64,000 bases of DNA from positions 123,705 to 187,704 of the forward strand of contig CAVPFC010000063.1 in NCBI GenBank assembly GCA_963703605.1, written 5' to 3'. A program made the translations under genes and the position numbers. Positions 1 to 8,812 of this stretch are shown here, one piece after another; the stretch's first letter is position 1; each line of letters starts with the position of its first letter. The notes beneath the pieces were generated by a model, which was not told the origin of the DNA, did not search any database, and saw only the letters and a program-made list of their open reading frames with translations. The DNA is from DASXKD01 sp963703605. GTDB lineage: Bacteria; Actinomycetota; Actinomycetes; Streptosporangiales; Streptosporangiaceae.

Positions 1-152
1 GGCACCGAGCCACCGCTGGAGTTGATGCTCTGGTGGGCCAGCCGTGATAGCGGCACGGCAGCGACCGCCAGGGCGAGCAGCAGACCGGCGAGCAGGCCGG
101 CGGTGCCCGGCCTGGCCAGCGGGAAGCGGCGCGCCCCGGTCTCGCCCGTCAC
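1..152 (-). CDS. N-terminus of a membrane-anchored protein (partial)
   Basis: Too short for routine ORF calling because the window edge cuts it. Reading the minus strand from a GTG at 152 gives 50 residues: a short basic, proline-containing head (about residues 1-16), then a hydrophobic Leu/Ala/Gly-rich segment (about 17-36) that would be a first transmembrane helix or signal anchor, then a polar stretch. The GTG start overlaps the TGA stop of the upstream FAD oxidoreductase (GTGA), so the two are probably translationally coupled. Some actinobacterial membrane sensor kinases begin in a similar way, but 50 residues cannot decide the function. Confidence 0.5.
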   Translation of the reverse strand, partial: MTGETGARRFPLARPGTAGLLAGLLLALAVAAVPLSRLAHQSINSSGGSV

Positions 153-1633
153 CGCGAACTCCGGCTCCCGGTGGCCGGGCTGGGCCGCAACACGTCCAGG
201 TCTGGCGGCTTGCGGACGCCGAACACGTCGCGGAGCGCGGTGAGCGCGGCCAGTTCGCCGCAGCGGCCGTGCACGGCGGGGCCGGGCGGGGTGGCCGACG
301 AGCACAGGTAGACGCCGCGCAGCGGGGTCCGGTACGGGTTCCACCGCGGGACCGGGCGGGCCAGCACCTGGCGCACGGTCTGCGCGCCACAGGCGATGTC
401 GCCGCCCACGTAGTTCGGGTTCGACGCCTCCTCGTCGGCCGCGGTCCGGACGCTGCGGGCCAGCACCAGATCTTTGAACCCGGGTGCGAACCGTTCGAGC
501 TGCGCCTCGATCCGCGCGGTCATGTCCACCGTCGACCCGGCCGGGACGTGGCAGTAGGTCCACAGCGTGTGCTGGCCCCGGGGGGCACGGCTCTGGTCGG
601 CTACACCGGCCTGGACCACGAGCACGTACGGCGAGTCCGGGTGCCGGCCCCGGGCCACCTCGGCCTCGCCCGCGGCTATCTCCTCGAAACCGCCACCGAG
701 GTGCAGCGTCCCCGCCTTCCTGGCCGCGTCGTTGCGCCAGGGGACCGGGCCGGACAGCGCGTAGTCGACCTTGCATACGCCGGCGCCGTAACGGAACCTG
801 GCCAGGGCGTCGCGGTAGTCGGCCGGCAGCGTGTCGCCGGCGAGGCTGATGAGGGCACGCGGCGACACATCAAGCAAGGTCGCGGCCGCGGGCGGCAGGT
901 CGGCCAGCGACCGCACCCAGGTGCCGGTCTCCACCTGGCCGCCGGCCGCGACGATGGCCTCGGTCATGGCGTCGGTGAGCCGGGCGCTGCCGCCCTCGAC
1001 CACCGGCCAGCCGACCGCGTGCGCCAGCGAGCCGAGCAGCAGGGCCACGCCCGCCGTGGGGGAGGCGTCCAGCGGCAGCATCGTGTGCGCGGCGACCCCG
1101 GCGAACAGGCCACGGGCCTCCTCGGTCCGGAACCTGCGGACCAGCCCGGCCGCGGAGCCCAGGCCCAGCCGGGCGTAGCTCGCCAGCGCGCCGGAGTACG
1201 GGGGCGGCCGGCGCATCGAGGACAGAACCGCGTCGGCGAGCGCGGTCCCCCCGTCGGCGAGCGGCTGCATCAGCCGCCGGTACGCGGCCGCGTCCGGGCC
1301 GAGCAGCGCGGCGGTTTCGGCGACCGACCGGGTGACCACACCGGCCCGGCCCCCGTCCAGTGGGTGCGCGTACACCACCTCGGGGTGCGCGAACCTGACC
1401 CCGCGCGCGGCGGGGCCGAACCGCCGGAAGAACGGCGACGCAAGCGCCAGTGGGTGGGCGGCCGAGCAGACGTCGTGCCGGAACCCGGGGAGCGTGAGCT
1501 CCTCGGTCCGGCACCCGCCGCCGGGGGTGGCCGCCCCCTCGATCACGTGCACCCGCAGCCCCGCCGCGGCAAGCGTCACCCCCGCAGCCAGCCCATTGGG
1601 CCCACTGCCAACGATTACCGCGTCTGCGGACAT
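149..1633 (-). CDS. FAD-dependent oxidoreductase, phytoene desaturase-like (PYROXD2/COG1233 type)
   Basis: 494 residues. The N-terminus has the dinucleotide-binding fingerprint GSGPNG (residues 9-14) followed about 20 residues on by an acidic residue in 'VIEG' and the 'GGGCRTEE' motif typical of the phytoene dehydrogenase / PYROXD2 group. The C-terminus has the usual 'GVYLCSSATPPGPAVHG' type FAD-closing segment. These flavoproteins are amine-oxidase-like; carotenoid desaturases are the best-known members, but most actinobacterial members have no proven substrate and no carotenoid genes lie beside this one. The start ATG has a GGGGA element upstream. It shares a GTGA overlap with the partial membrane gene downstream. 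Product class is secure, substrate unknown. Confidence 0.85.
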   Translation of the reverse strand: MSADAVIVGSGPNGLAAGVTLAAAGLRVHVIEGAATPGGGCRTEELTLPGFRHDVCSAAHPLALASPFFRRFGPAARGVRFAHPEVVYAHPLDGGRAGVVTRSVAETAALLGPDAAAYRRLMQPLADGGTALADAVLSSMRRPPPYSGALASYARLGLGSAAGLVRRFRTEEARGLFAGVAAHTMLPLDASPTAGVALLLGSLAHAVGWPVVEGGSARLTDAMTEAIVAAGGQVETGTWVRSLADLPPAAATLLDVSPRALISLAGDTLPADYRDALARFRYGAGVCKVDYALSGPVPWRNDAARKAGTLHLGGGFEEIAAGEAEVARGRHPDSPYVLVVQAGVADQSRAPRGQHTLWTYCHVPAGSTVDMTARIEAQLERFAPGFKDLVLARSVRTAADEEASNPNYVGGDIACGAQTVRQVLARPVPRWNPYRTPLRGVYLCSSATPPGPAVHGRCGELAALTALRDVFGVRKPPDLDVLRPSPATGSRSSR

Positions 1634-1818
1634 AGGTATTCCCCGTCGTGGTTAGCCTGGGTTCGAAGGCCAGCCCGATCCGCGCCGGCCTTCCTCCGGA
1701 AAAGCCGGCCGGGGTACGGGGCCAGCCTGACGATCAGGGCAGGCCCCGGCCGTGTCAACGCTGGCCCCGGGTGGTATCGGCCTCAGGCATCAGCTTCCCT
1801 GGCAGCCAGTCTGTGTTT

Positions 1819-2601
1819 TTACCCCGGCCCCGGATCCGGGGCCTTGCGCCGGCGCTGGAACATGCTGCGGACCATTGAGTTGTGCCACACGTTGTTCGCG
1901 TGCTTCCACTGCCTTCGGTTGTCCACGCACGTGCTGCGGGTTTCGACCTGGGGGTCCGGGACGCCGAGCCGGGTGCCCAGCGCGGTCAGCGTCTCCGCCC
2001 AGAAGCGGTCCTCCTTGGCGTGCCCGCCGAAGGTCATGCCGACCTCGTACAGCGGGTCGTTGGCCCGCATCAGCACGTGCGCCCGGATCATCGTCGCCTC
2101 GCTGGAGCGCTCCGCGGAGAACGTGATCCAGCCCGCGAACATGTGGCCCTGCGGGGTCATCAGCGTGAACGACTCCTCGTCCGCGTAGAGCACGAACACT
2201 CCCGTGGACAGCTTCACGCCGCCGCCGATGGCCAGGTCGAGCAGCGCAACGTCGCCGGGGCTGATCCCCGCCAGCGCGCCGGCGAACCGGTTGCCCTTGG
2301 GCCAGAACTCGGGGAAGTGCGCCTTCCAGGTCGCGATCGCGTCCTGGGGGGTGACCACGTCGCCCGCGTTCAGGCTGTAGCTCTTCTCCCACATCTTGCC
2401 AAAGCCCTGCACCGGCCCGGTGAGACGGCGGCCGGCCACGTTGGTGCCGCGCACCCCGTCCCGTTGCTCCACCTCGAGCCGGTCGACCTTGGCCGCCCAG
2501 CTACCCGCGTCGCGCGGTTGCACCGCCGCCTGGGCCTCCCGTGCGGCCAGCCCGATCTGGTCGGCCGGTGGCACGCTCTCTGGCACTGCCTGCTCGCTCA
2601 T
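1819..2601 (-). CDS. Conserved hypothetical protein in partner-switching operon
   Basis: 260 residues from an ATG at 2601 preceded by a GTGAGGG ribosome site; a longer in-frame ORF runs into the STAS gene upstream and is not believed. No signal peptide, no membrane helix. The protein is a mixed alpha/beta fold without a motif I recognise; residues 180-245 are rich in Trp, His and Arg and the tail is basic and proline-rich. It is the last gene of a five-gene operon (phosphatase, kinase, two STAS proteins), separated from the preceding STAS stop by 8 bases, so it is likely co-translated and may be an output or target of that switch. I do not assign a function. Confidence 0.75.
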   Translation of the reverse strand: MSEQAVPESVPPADQIGLAAREAQAAVQPRDAGSWAAKVDRLEVEQRDGVRGTNVAGRRLTGPVQGFGKMWEKSYSLNAGDVVTPQDAIATWKAHFPEFWPKGNRFAGALAGISPGDVALLDLAIGGGVKLSTGVFVLYADEESFTLMTPQGHMFAGWITFSAERSSEATMIRAHVLMRANDPLYEVGMTFGGHAKEDRFWAETLTALGTRLGVPDPQVETRSTCVDNRRQWKHANNVWHNSMVRSMFQRRRKAPDPGPG

Positions 2602-2609
2602 GACAACCC

Positions 2610-2966
2610 TCACCTCACCGCGTTGGCCAGGGCGGACGCCTCGTCGGCGTAGATCGCGATGGCCTCGTCGAGCCGGGTGAGTTCGAAGATCTCCCGGTAG
2701 TGCTCGGACAGGCCGCACGCCGCCAGTTGCTGGCGCTGCCGGCCCGCCCGGACCAGCAAGGTCACGAGCATCCCGATGCCGCCACTGTTCATGTACTCAA
2801 GGCCGGCGAAGTTGAGCAGCACCAGGGCCGCGCCCGCGCTGCTCGCCTCCTCATACGCTGACATCAGCACCGGTTCGCACGCCGTGGTGACATCGCCCTT
2901 GATGTCCACGACCGCCACCGAGCCGCCCGCTTGCCGGACGTCCATGCTCACTGCTTGCTCGCCCAT
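2610..2966 (-). CDS. STAS-domain anti-anti-sigma factor (RsbV/SpoIIAA-like)
   Basis: 118 residues, the usual size for a single STAS domain. The phosphorylation loop reads 'MNSGGIGML', with the conserved Ser after Asn, as in SpoIIAA and RsbV. In this family the dephosphorylated antagonist binds the anti-sigma kinase and frees the sigma factor; the kinase phosphorylates the loop Ser/Thr to reset the switch. It follows a second STAS gene (ending at 2999) and precedes the unknown 260-residue gene. The two STAS proteins share the segment 'GLSEHYREIF' / 'GLSDHYREIF', so they are paralogues from a duplication within the operon. Confidence 0.92.
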   Translation of the reverse strand: MGEQAVSMDVRQAGGSVAVVDIKGDVTTACEPVLMSAYEEASSAGAALVLLNFAGLEYMNSGGIGMLVTLLVRAGRQRQQLAACGLSEHYREIFELTRLDEAIAIYADEASALANAVR

Positions 2967-2998
2967 CTGGTCCCCTCCCTTATGCCCTGACCCGGCGT

Positions 2999-3361
2999 TC
3001 AGCCGGCTGCTTCCGTTAGCTGGCTCACCGCTCCGTCGAGGCTGGGGAACAGCTCGATGAAGTCCGAGAGCCTGGTGATGTCGAAGATCTCCCGGTAGTG
3101 GTCGGACAGCCCGCTGGCGACCACCTTGCGGCCGTGCGCGCGGGCCCGCGCCAGCACGCTGACGATCAGCGCGATGCCGGTCGAGTTGATGTACTGCACG
3201 GCCGCGAAGTCGAGCACCACGGTCGCGGGGTCACCGTCGGCCACGGCACGCTCGTAGCCCTCAGTCAGGGCGTCCGCCGCGTGGCCGTCGATTTCCCCGG
3301 ACAGCGTGATGACGGCACCGCCGGGAAGAATCCGGACGTCGGCCTCACACGTGGTCTTCAC
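2999..3361 (-). CDS. STAS-domain anti-anti-sigma factor, second copy
   Basis: 120 residues from a GTG at 3361. That start is preferred over an upstream in-frame codon at 3385 because an AAGGAGGT site sits five bases before it and because the kinase gene upstream ends at 3345, giving a short overlap. The phosphorylation loop is 'INSTGIALI'. The domain is complete and close to its neighbour at 2610-2966. In the partner-switching model it would compete for the RsbW-like kinase encoded just upstream. Two antagonists per kinase suggests either two inputs or two targets. Confidence 0.92.
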   Translation of the reverse strand: MKTTCEADVRILPGGAVITLSGEIDGHAADALTEGYERAVADGDPATVVLDFAAVQYINSTGIALIVSVLARARAHGRKVVASGLSDHYREIFDITRLSDFIELFPSLDGAVSQLTEAAG

Positions 3362-3878
3362 GTGCACCTCCTTCTCTGTCGGCACCCGTCCGCATGATCA
3401 GCGTGACCGTGTGCCGCGTTCCCTCGGTCGTCACGTCCATGGCGTCCACCATGTGACGGATCAGGAACAGTCCCCAGCCGCGCGGGGCCTGCTCGCCCAC
3501 GAGCTTGCGGGCGAGATCGGGTTCCTCTGTTTCTCTTCCCGCCCCGGGCAACGGCTCCGCCGCCGCCCTTCCACCCCCTGCCGGGCCGGCCTGCTCGGGA
3601 GCGCCGCCCTGGTCGGTGATCGTCACCACGATTTCGCCGTCGGCGGCCACCACCTCGACGTCCACGGGAATCTCAGCCTGGTTCCTGTTGCCATGCTCGA
3701 TGGCGTTCATCGCCGCCTCGGCGACCGCCGTCTTGAGCCGGTCCAGCCTGCTCTCGGACAGGCCCTGGCCCGCCACGGCCTCGGCGACCTGTGCCAGGGC
3801 GATGCGCTCGTTACCGGGCTCGCTGCGCACGGTGAACGAGGTGAGCCTGTGGTAGCTGGGACTGGCCATCGATGTCAT
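3345..3878 (-). CDS. RsbW-like anti-sigma serine kinase (HATPase_c_2)
   Basis: 177 residues. GHKL ATPase motifs are present in order: N box 'EAAMNAIEHGN' (about residues 54-64), G1 'TDQGG' (about 87-92) and a G2-like 'RGWGLFLIRHMVD' (about 132-144). A Gly/Ala/Pro-rich insert of some 30 residues separates G1 from G2. These kinases phosphorylate the Ser of STAS antagonists and hold a sigma factor inactive. The ATG overlaps the stop of the SpoIIE phosphatase gene (ATGA) and the 3' end overlaps the STAS gene, so kinase, phosphatase and antagonist are made together. No sigma factor gene is visible nearby. Confidence 0.9.
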   Translation of the reverse strand: MTSMASPSYHRLTSFTVRSEPGNERIALAQVAEAVAGQGLSESRLDRLKTAVAEAAMNAIEHGNRNQAEIPVDVEVVAADGEIVVTITDQGGAPEQAGPAGGGRAAAEPLPGAGRETEEPDLARKLVGEQAPRGWGLFLIRHMVDAMDVTTEGTRHTVTLIMRTGADREGGAREDHV

Positions 3879-5248
3879 AACTGGCCTTCCGCGTAGATGG
3901 CAGAGTGCCTGCGCTCGATCATCACCAGGGTGATGTCGTCCTCTTGCTCGTGGTCAGGGCCGCTGAACGCCGCGAGGGCGCCGAGGCAGTCGTCGATCAG
4001 CCCCTCACCGGCCGTGCTCGCGCCGACGAGCGCGGCTACCCGCGGGAACCCGAACATCTCCCGGCCGGCGTTGTGCGCCTCGGCCAGGCCGTCGCTGTGC
4101 AGCAGGACCGAGTCGCCGGGCCGCATCTGGAAGGTCTTCTCCTCGTAGGCCATCCCGGGCATCAGCCCGAGCGGCATGCCCCTGGCCCGCAGTTCCTTCA
4201 CGCCGCCCTGGGTGTGCACGTACGGGACGTCGTGACCGGCGTTGGCGAACTCCAGCCGGCCGGTCGCCGGGTCCAGGACGAGCGCCAGGCAGGTGACGAA
4301 CATGTGCGCCGGGATGTCCGCGCACAGCAGGTCGTTGACGTAGGCGAGGACCTCGCCCGGCGAGATCAGCCGGGGTCCCGCCCCGCGCAGCAGGGCGTGC
4401 GTGCTGGCCATCACCAGCGCCGCGGGCACGCCCTTGTCGGTCACATCGCCGATGACCACCATGAGCCGGCCGTCGGGGAGCGGGATGAAGTCGTAGAAGT
4501 CGCCGCCGACCGTGCGGGCCGGGCGGTAGAACGCGGCGACGTGCCAGCTCGGCAGGTCCGGCACGGTCTTCGGCAGGAACTGCTGCTGGATGAGCTGCGC
4601 GACCTTGAGCTCCTGCTCGATCCGCTCCCGGTCGCGGGCCTCGGCCTGCTGCTGGCGGACAAGCTGGCCGACCCGCATCGCGGGCGCGGCGTAACCGGCC
4701 AGCGCGCTGAGCAGCCGGCGGTCGTCGCCCGAGTAGCCGCGCTCGGACAGCCGCGGGCCGAGGTTCAGCAACCCGATCAGCTCACCGGACGACACGAGCG
4801 GGACGACCAGCGCGATCCCGGCCGCCTTGAGCGCGGCGAGAGCCGGCGACGCCAGGTCGAGCCGGGAGATGTCGACCGCTCCGGCCTGGCTGAGCAGGAA
4901 TGCGCGCAGCGGGTCCTGCGGCGGGAGGCTGAAGTCGTCGGGCAGCCCGGCAACGGCGCCGGCCTTGGCGGGCTGCCCGCCATCAGCGCCGGGGGCGCCG
5001 GCCTCGGCGGGCTGGCCGCCAGCTCCTTGCCCGGCCCGGCCGCCCGCGGGCGGGCCGGCCGTGTGGGCCCCGTCCCCCCCAGCCGCGGCGGCGACGGTGA
5101 CCGGGCCGCCGTCGGCTACCACGCCTACCCGGGCCCCCTCCGGCCCACCGCCGGACGGGTCCCCCCTGCCGTCCAGTTCGCTTGCCCTGGCTTCCGTGCC
5201 GCCGGTGTCCCCCCCGGCAGACCGGGCCTTGCCCAGCCGCTGAAGCAT
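3875..5248 (-). CDS. GAF-SpoIIE (PP2C) serine phosphatase, RsbU-like
   Basis: 457 residues. A long Gly/Ala/Pro-rich linker (about 15-105) leads into the C-terminal half of a GAF domain (about 110-205, 'LVVPLVSSGELIGLLNLG'), a short coiled linker, and a SpoIIE-type PP2C domain (about 230-455) with the metal-binding motifs 'GGDFYDF', 'GDVTDKG', 'ANAGHD' and 'HSDGL'. It would dephosphorylate the STAS proteins encoded downstream in response to whatever the GAF domain senses. It is the first gene of the operon; the start is an ATG behind GGAGGGGG, and the non-coding 5249-5393 separates it from the divergent SARP-like gene. Confidence 0.92.
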   Translation of the reverse strand: MLQRLGKARSAGGDTGGTEARASELDGRGDPSGGGPEGARVGVVADGGPVTVAAAAGGDGAHTAGPPAGGRAGQGAGGQPAEAGAPGADGGQPAKAGAVAGLPDDFSLPPQDPLRAFLLSQAGAVDISRLDLASPALAALKAAGIALVVPLVSSGELIGLLNLGPRLSERGYSGDDRRLLSALAGYAAPAMRVGQLVRQQQAEARDRERIEQELKVAQLIQQQFLPKTVPDLPSWHVAAFYRPARTVGGDFYDFIPLPDGRLMVVIGDVTDKGVPAALVMASTHALLRGAGPRLISPGEVLAYVNDLLCADIPAHMFVTCLALVLDPATGRLEFANAGHDVPYVHTQGGVKELRARGMPLGLMPGMAYEEKTFQMRPGDSVLLHSDGLAEAHNAGREMFGFPRVAALVGASTAGEGLIDDCLGALAAFSGPDHEQEDDITLVMIERRHSAIYAEGQL

Positions 5249-5393
5249 TCCGGCCCCCTCCGCCCTGATAGCTCCATGTAGTGACCACCCTACGGAGTTG
5301 CCGCTACGGGATCGTTACGGAAACTGCCTCTGCCGGGCCGGCTTTCACGGCTTTGCGTTACGGTGAGGGTGCGAATCACCAAGGGGGGGCCCG

Positions 5394-8288
5394 GTGGCGG
5401 AGCTGAGCCTGGCGTTCCTGGGGCCACCGATCGTGGAGCGGGACGCCGTCGTCGTCGGTTTCGACACCAAGAAGGCCGTCGCGCTGCTGGCCGTCCTCGC
5501 GATCACGGGGCGTGAACAGAGCCGGGACCGGCTCGCCGCCCTGCTCTGGCCGGAATCCGACACCGCCCGCGCCCGGGGGTCGCTGCGCCGGACGCTCTCG
5601 GTCACGGCGGCCGCCATGGCTGAGGGCCTCACGATCACCCGCACCATGGTGGCGCTCCGGCCGGACCGGATGCGGGTGGACGTGACCGACTTCGAGGCGC
5701 TGGCCGTCCGGCCGGACCTGGCCTCCCTGGAGCGCGCGGCGCGGCTCTACCGGGACGACTTCCTCGCCGGGTTCTCGTTGCGCGACTGCCCGGAGTTCGA
5801 GGACTGGCAGGCGTCGGCGGCTGATGGGCTGCGCCAGGTGCTGGCCGGTGCGCTCGAACGGCTGGTCGCCGGTTGCGTCGGCGCCGGCGAGCCCGCCCGG
5901 GCACTCGACCACGCCCGCCGGTGGCTGGCCCTCGACCCGCTGCACGAACCGGCCCACCAGGCGCTGATCCGCGTTCTGGCCTGGTCCGGGCAGCGCGCCG
6001 CCGCCGTCCGCCAGTACCGCGAACTCGTCCGGGTGCTCGACCGCGAGCTTGCCGTGCGGCCGCTGCCGGAGACCACGCGGCTCTACGACGACGTGCGCGC
6101 GGGCCGCCTGGAGCCGGCGCCAGAGCGGGGGCGGGCGCGAAGCGCGGGGGCGGGACAAGCAGAGCGGGTGCGGGCCGCGCCCGCCGGGGCGGACCGGCGG
6201 GCCACCGGCATCGCGTGGCCGATGGCCGGCCGCGCCGAGGAACTCGGCGTGCTCGCCGCGGCCTGGGCGGAGGTGACGGCGAGGTCCGGCGGGCAGGTGG
6301 TCGCCGTGGTCGGCGAGCCAGGCTGCGGCAAAACCGCGCTGATCGAGGCGTTCCGGGCCGGTGCCGAGGAGGGCGGGGCCACGGTCATGCACGGCCGGTG
6401 CCACGATGGCGAGAGCGGCCTGCCGTTCGCGCTGGCCGCGGACCTGCTGCGCGCGGCCGGGTCGGCCAGCCCCGGCCTGGCGGCCCGGCTGCCCGCCCAC
6501 GTGGCGGCCATGGCGGGCAGGCTGGCCCCCGAGCTCGCCGAACAGGCGCCCGAGCAGGCGGCGCCGCTGTCCAGCCCGATGGACCTGGCCCGCCTTTACG
6601 CCGCGATCAGGACGACGTTCCAGCTCGCCGCGGGTGGCGCGGCCCAGGCCGGGATCGTGGTGGTCGAGGACGTGCACTGGGCCGACCGGCCCTCCCTCGA
6701 CCTGCTCGCCTACCTGGTGCGCCGCCTCGCCGGGTGGCCGGTGCTGCTGATCCTGAGCTGGCGCCCGGAACAGGCGGAGCGGCTGCGCGGGCTACAGTCC
6801 GCGCTCGCCGAGGCCACCGAGTCCGGGCAGGGCCGGAGCGTGACGCCCCGGCCGTTGCGCGCCGACGAGGTCGCCGAGCTGCTGCGCGCCGCCGGCCTGC
6901 CGCAGCCCGACGTGCCCCGGATGCTCGCGGAGACGCGCGGGCTGCCGATGCTGGTCCGGGAGTACGCCGAGGCGCTGCGCTCCGCGGGCGGCGCGAACTC
7001 CGCAGCGCAGTCCGAGGTGGAGGGCTGGTCCCCCCCGGAGTCCGTGCGCGGGCTGCTCAGCCGCAGGCTGCGCGCGGCCGGCGAGCCCGCCGCGCAGATG
7101 CTGTCCACCGCCGCCGTGCTGGGCAGCGGCTGTGACGCGGACCTGCTGCGGGCGGTGAGCGGGCGCGGCGAGGCCGAGACCGTCGAGGCGCTCGACGAAG
7201 CGGTGGCCCGGTTCCTGCTTATCGAGATCCCGCCCGCAGGCGGCCGGGGCGCGCCCAGCTACGACTTCCCCTACGAGGCGCTGCGCCGGGTCGCCTACGA
7301 GTCGGCCAGCCTGGCCCGGCGGCGGCTGCTGCACGGGCGGGCGGCCGACGCGCTCGGCGCCAGGTACGAGCGGGATCCCCGGTCGGTGCGGGCGGCGGTC
7401 ATCGCCGGGCACCTGCAACGGGCGGGCCGGGACGCCGAGGCGGCCGGGTGGTGGTGGCGGGCCGCGGCCCGGGCGCGCGAGCTGTACGCGCACGCCGAGG
7501 CGCACGCCTGCCTGCGCCAGGCCCTGGCGCTTGGCTACCCCCAGGTGGCGGGCTGCATCGCGGTGGGCGACGTGCTCACCGTCCTTGGCCGCTACCGGGA
7601 GGCGCTCGCCGAGTACGAGACCGCCGCCGCGGGCAGCGACACCGACGACGCCACCTCGGCCGTGATCGAGCACAAGCTCGCCGAGGTGCACCACCGGCTC
7701 GGCGACTGGGACCTCGCCGACACGCACCTGGCGGCCGCCGCGGACCTGCTCGCGGCCGGCGACCTCGGCGGCCTGGCCCTGGTCGACGCGGACCGCGCCG
7801 TGGTCGCCTACCGGCGCGGCGCCCACGAGGAGGCGGCCCGCCGCGGCCAGGCGGCGCTGGCCGCCGCCACGCAGGCCGCCGACCCGGCGGCCATCGCACA
7901 AGCCCGCAACGTGCTGGGGATGCTCGCGGCGCGGGAGGGCGACCACGCGGCGGCCGAAGAGCACCTGCGCGGCAGCCTGGCCCAGGCGCGCGGGCTGAAC
8001 GACCCAGGCGCCGCGGCGGCCGCGCTGAACAACCTGGCCCGGCTGCTGGCCGACACCGGCCGTACCGCCGAGGCGCTGGACTGCGCGCAGGAGGCGCTCA
8101 CCCTGGGCAGTGAGCTCGGCGACCAGCACCGGGTGGCCGCGTTGCACACCAACCTGGCCGACCTGCTGCACGCCAGCGGGCAGCAGGACGAGGCGCTCGG
8201 CCACCTGAAGGAGGCGGCCCGCCGGTTCGCTGCGCTGGACGCCGGCGGGCCGCCCCGGCCGGAGATCTGGATGCTGGTCGAATGGTGA
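5394..8288 (+). CDS. SARP/BTAD transcriptional regulator with AAA ATPase and TPR repeats (AfsR-like)
   Basis: 964 residues starting at GTG behind a G-rich ribosome site. Order: an OmpR-type winged helix (about 1-95), bacterial transcriptional activation domain (about 100-235), a linker (240-275), a STAND/AAA ATPase with Walker A 'GEPGCGKT' (307-314) and Walker B 'VVVEDVHWAD' (about 422-431), a winged-helix/helical region, and about six TPR-like repeats (about 690-950). AfsR-type proteins bind promoter DNA through the SARP half and use ATP and TPRs to gate activity, often for secondary metabolism. No biosynthetic cluster lies in the window, so its target is unknown. The linker contains a dispersed repeat (6121-6172). 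Confidence 0.9.
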   Translation: MAELSLAFLGPPIVERDAVVVGFDTKKAVALLAVLAITGREQSRDRLAALLWPESDTARARGSLRRTLSVTAAAMAEGLTITRTMVALRPDRMRVDVTDFEALAVRPDLASLERAARLYRDDFLAGFSLRDCPEFEDWQASAADGLRQVLAGALERLVAGCVGAGEPARALDHARRWLALDPLHEPAHQALIRVLAWSGQRAAAVRQYRELVRVLDRELAVRPLPETTRLYDDVRAGRLEPAPERGRARSAGAGQAERVRAAPAGADRRATGIAWPMAGRAEELGVLAAAWAEVTARSGGQVVAVVGEPGCGKTALIEAFRAGAEEGGATVMHGRCHDGESGLPFALAADLLRAAGSASPGLAARLPAHVAAMAGRLAPELAEQAPEQAAPLSSPMDLARLYAAIRTTFQLAAGGAAQAGIVVVEDVHWADRPSLDLLAYLVRRLAGWPVLLILSWRPEQAERLRGLQSALAEATESGQGRSVTPRPLRADEVAELLRAAGLPQPDVPRMLAETRGLPMLVREYAEALRSAGGANSAAQSEVEGWSPPESVRGLLSRRLRAAGEPAAQMLSTAAVLGSGCDADLLRAVSGRGEAETVEALDEAVARFLLIEIPPAGGRGAPSYDFPYEALRRVAYESASLARRRLLHGRAADALGARYERDPRSVRAAVIAGHLQRAGRDAEAAGWWWRAAARARELYAHAEAHACLRQALALGYPQVAGCIAVGDVLTVLGRYREALAEYETAAAGSDTDDATSAVIEHKLAEVHHRLGDWDLADTHLAAAADLLAAGDLGGLALVDADRAVVAYRRGAHEEAARRGQAALAAATQAADPAAIAQARNVLGMLAAREGDHAAAEEHLRGSLAQARGLNDPGAAAAALNNLARLLADTGRTAEALDCAQEALTLGSELGDQHRVAALHTNLADLLHASGQQDEALGHLKEAARRFAALDAGGPPRPEIWMLVEW
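6121..6172 (+). repeat. Composite G-rich repeat inserted in the linker of the SARP regulator
   Basis: The DNA here is made of the same units as the tandem array at 24361-24485: a GAGCGGGGGCGGGCGCGA-like unit, one 22-base AGCGCGGGGGCGGG-ACAAGCAG unit and a partial third. It translates in frame to an Arg/Gly/Ala/Glu-rich linker, residues 243-260, between the BTAD and ATPase domains, where extra residues would be tolerated. Confidence 0.7.
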
Positions 8289-8344
8289 AACCGCCCGGCC
8301 GCCGGGGCCGGCCCGGCACCCATCCGGTCTCGCCGCTTGGGGCC

Positions 8345-8659
8345 TCAGTCTGAGGTAGCAGGAGTGTCCGGGCTGTTTGCCTGGCCCGCTGCCCATGCCT
8401 CCCGCTGGCGGCGTGGCAACAGGTTGGACGCGTACCTCATGGCGATCATGCGCGCTGTGGTAATAGCCGCCCCGAGTAGCAGCGTCCAGGCGACAGCCCG
8501 GCCCAGCGGAACCTGCTGGTCGTCAGGGGCCGCCGGCGGCTCCCCGCCGGTGACCCGCCTCCAGCCGACCCGCACCACCTTCGAGGCCGCGAGCACCGCG
8601 AGCATCCCGGCCGCTTGCTCCAGCGCCCGGACCGAACGATTTTCGCCCTTTTCTGCCAT
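8345..8659 (-). CDS. DUF4235 membrane protein, copy 1
   Basis: 104 residues from ATG at 8659; an upstream in-frame start at 8716 is less likely because the sister gene aligns from this Met. The pattern is typical of DUF4235: an N-terminal amphipathic or membrane helix ('AAGMLAVLAASKVVRVGWRRVTGG'), a short 'PPAAPDDQQVPL' loop and a second membrane helix ('AVAWTLLLGAAITTARMIAMRYAS'). Function of the family is unknown. The gene and about 70 bases upstream are matched by the next gene (8813-9193), so the pair arose by tandem duplication. It faces the end of the SARP gene convergently. Confidence 0.8.
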   Translation of the reverse strand: MAEKGENRSVRALEQAAGMLAVLAASKVVRVGWRRVTGGEPPAAPDDQQVPLGRAVAWTLLLGAAITTARMIAMRYASNLLPRRQREAWAAGQANSPDTPATSD

Positions 8660-8812
8660 CGGAGTCCCCCGGGCGGCTGCCATGACCGCGGCTATCCGCG
8701 GCGCCTTTGCGCGCAATCATCTCACAGCACACCGCGACCGAAGAAAACGCCTTAAATGGCGGGACTGCGGCTGATCCCGCGGTTCCTGGCAGCGCGAACC
8801 AGGAGGCACAAG

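Noticed and set aside
44..2188. 714-codon plus-strand ORF opposite the FAD oxidoreductase
   Set aside because: Arg/Gly/Pro-rich shadow; the minus-strand FAD gene has genuine motifs.
5376..8396. Minus-strand frames of 433 and 534 codons opposite the SARP regulator
   Set aside because: Arg/Gly/His-rich composition and the real plus-strand domains show they are antisense artefacts.
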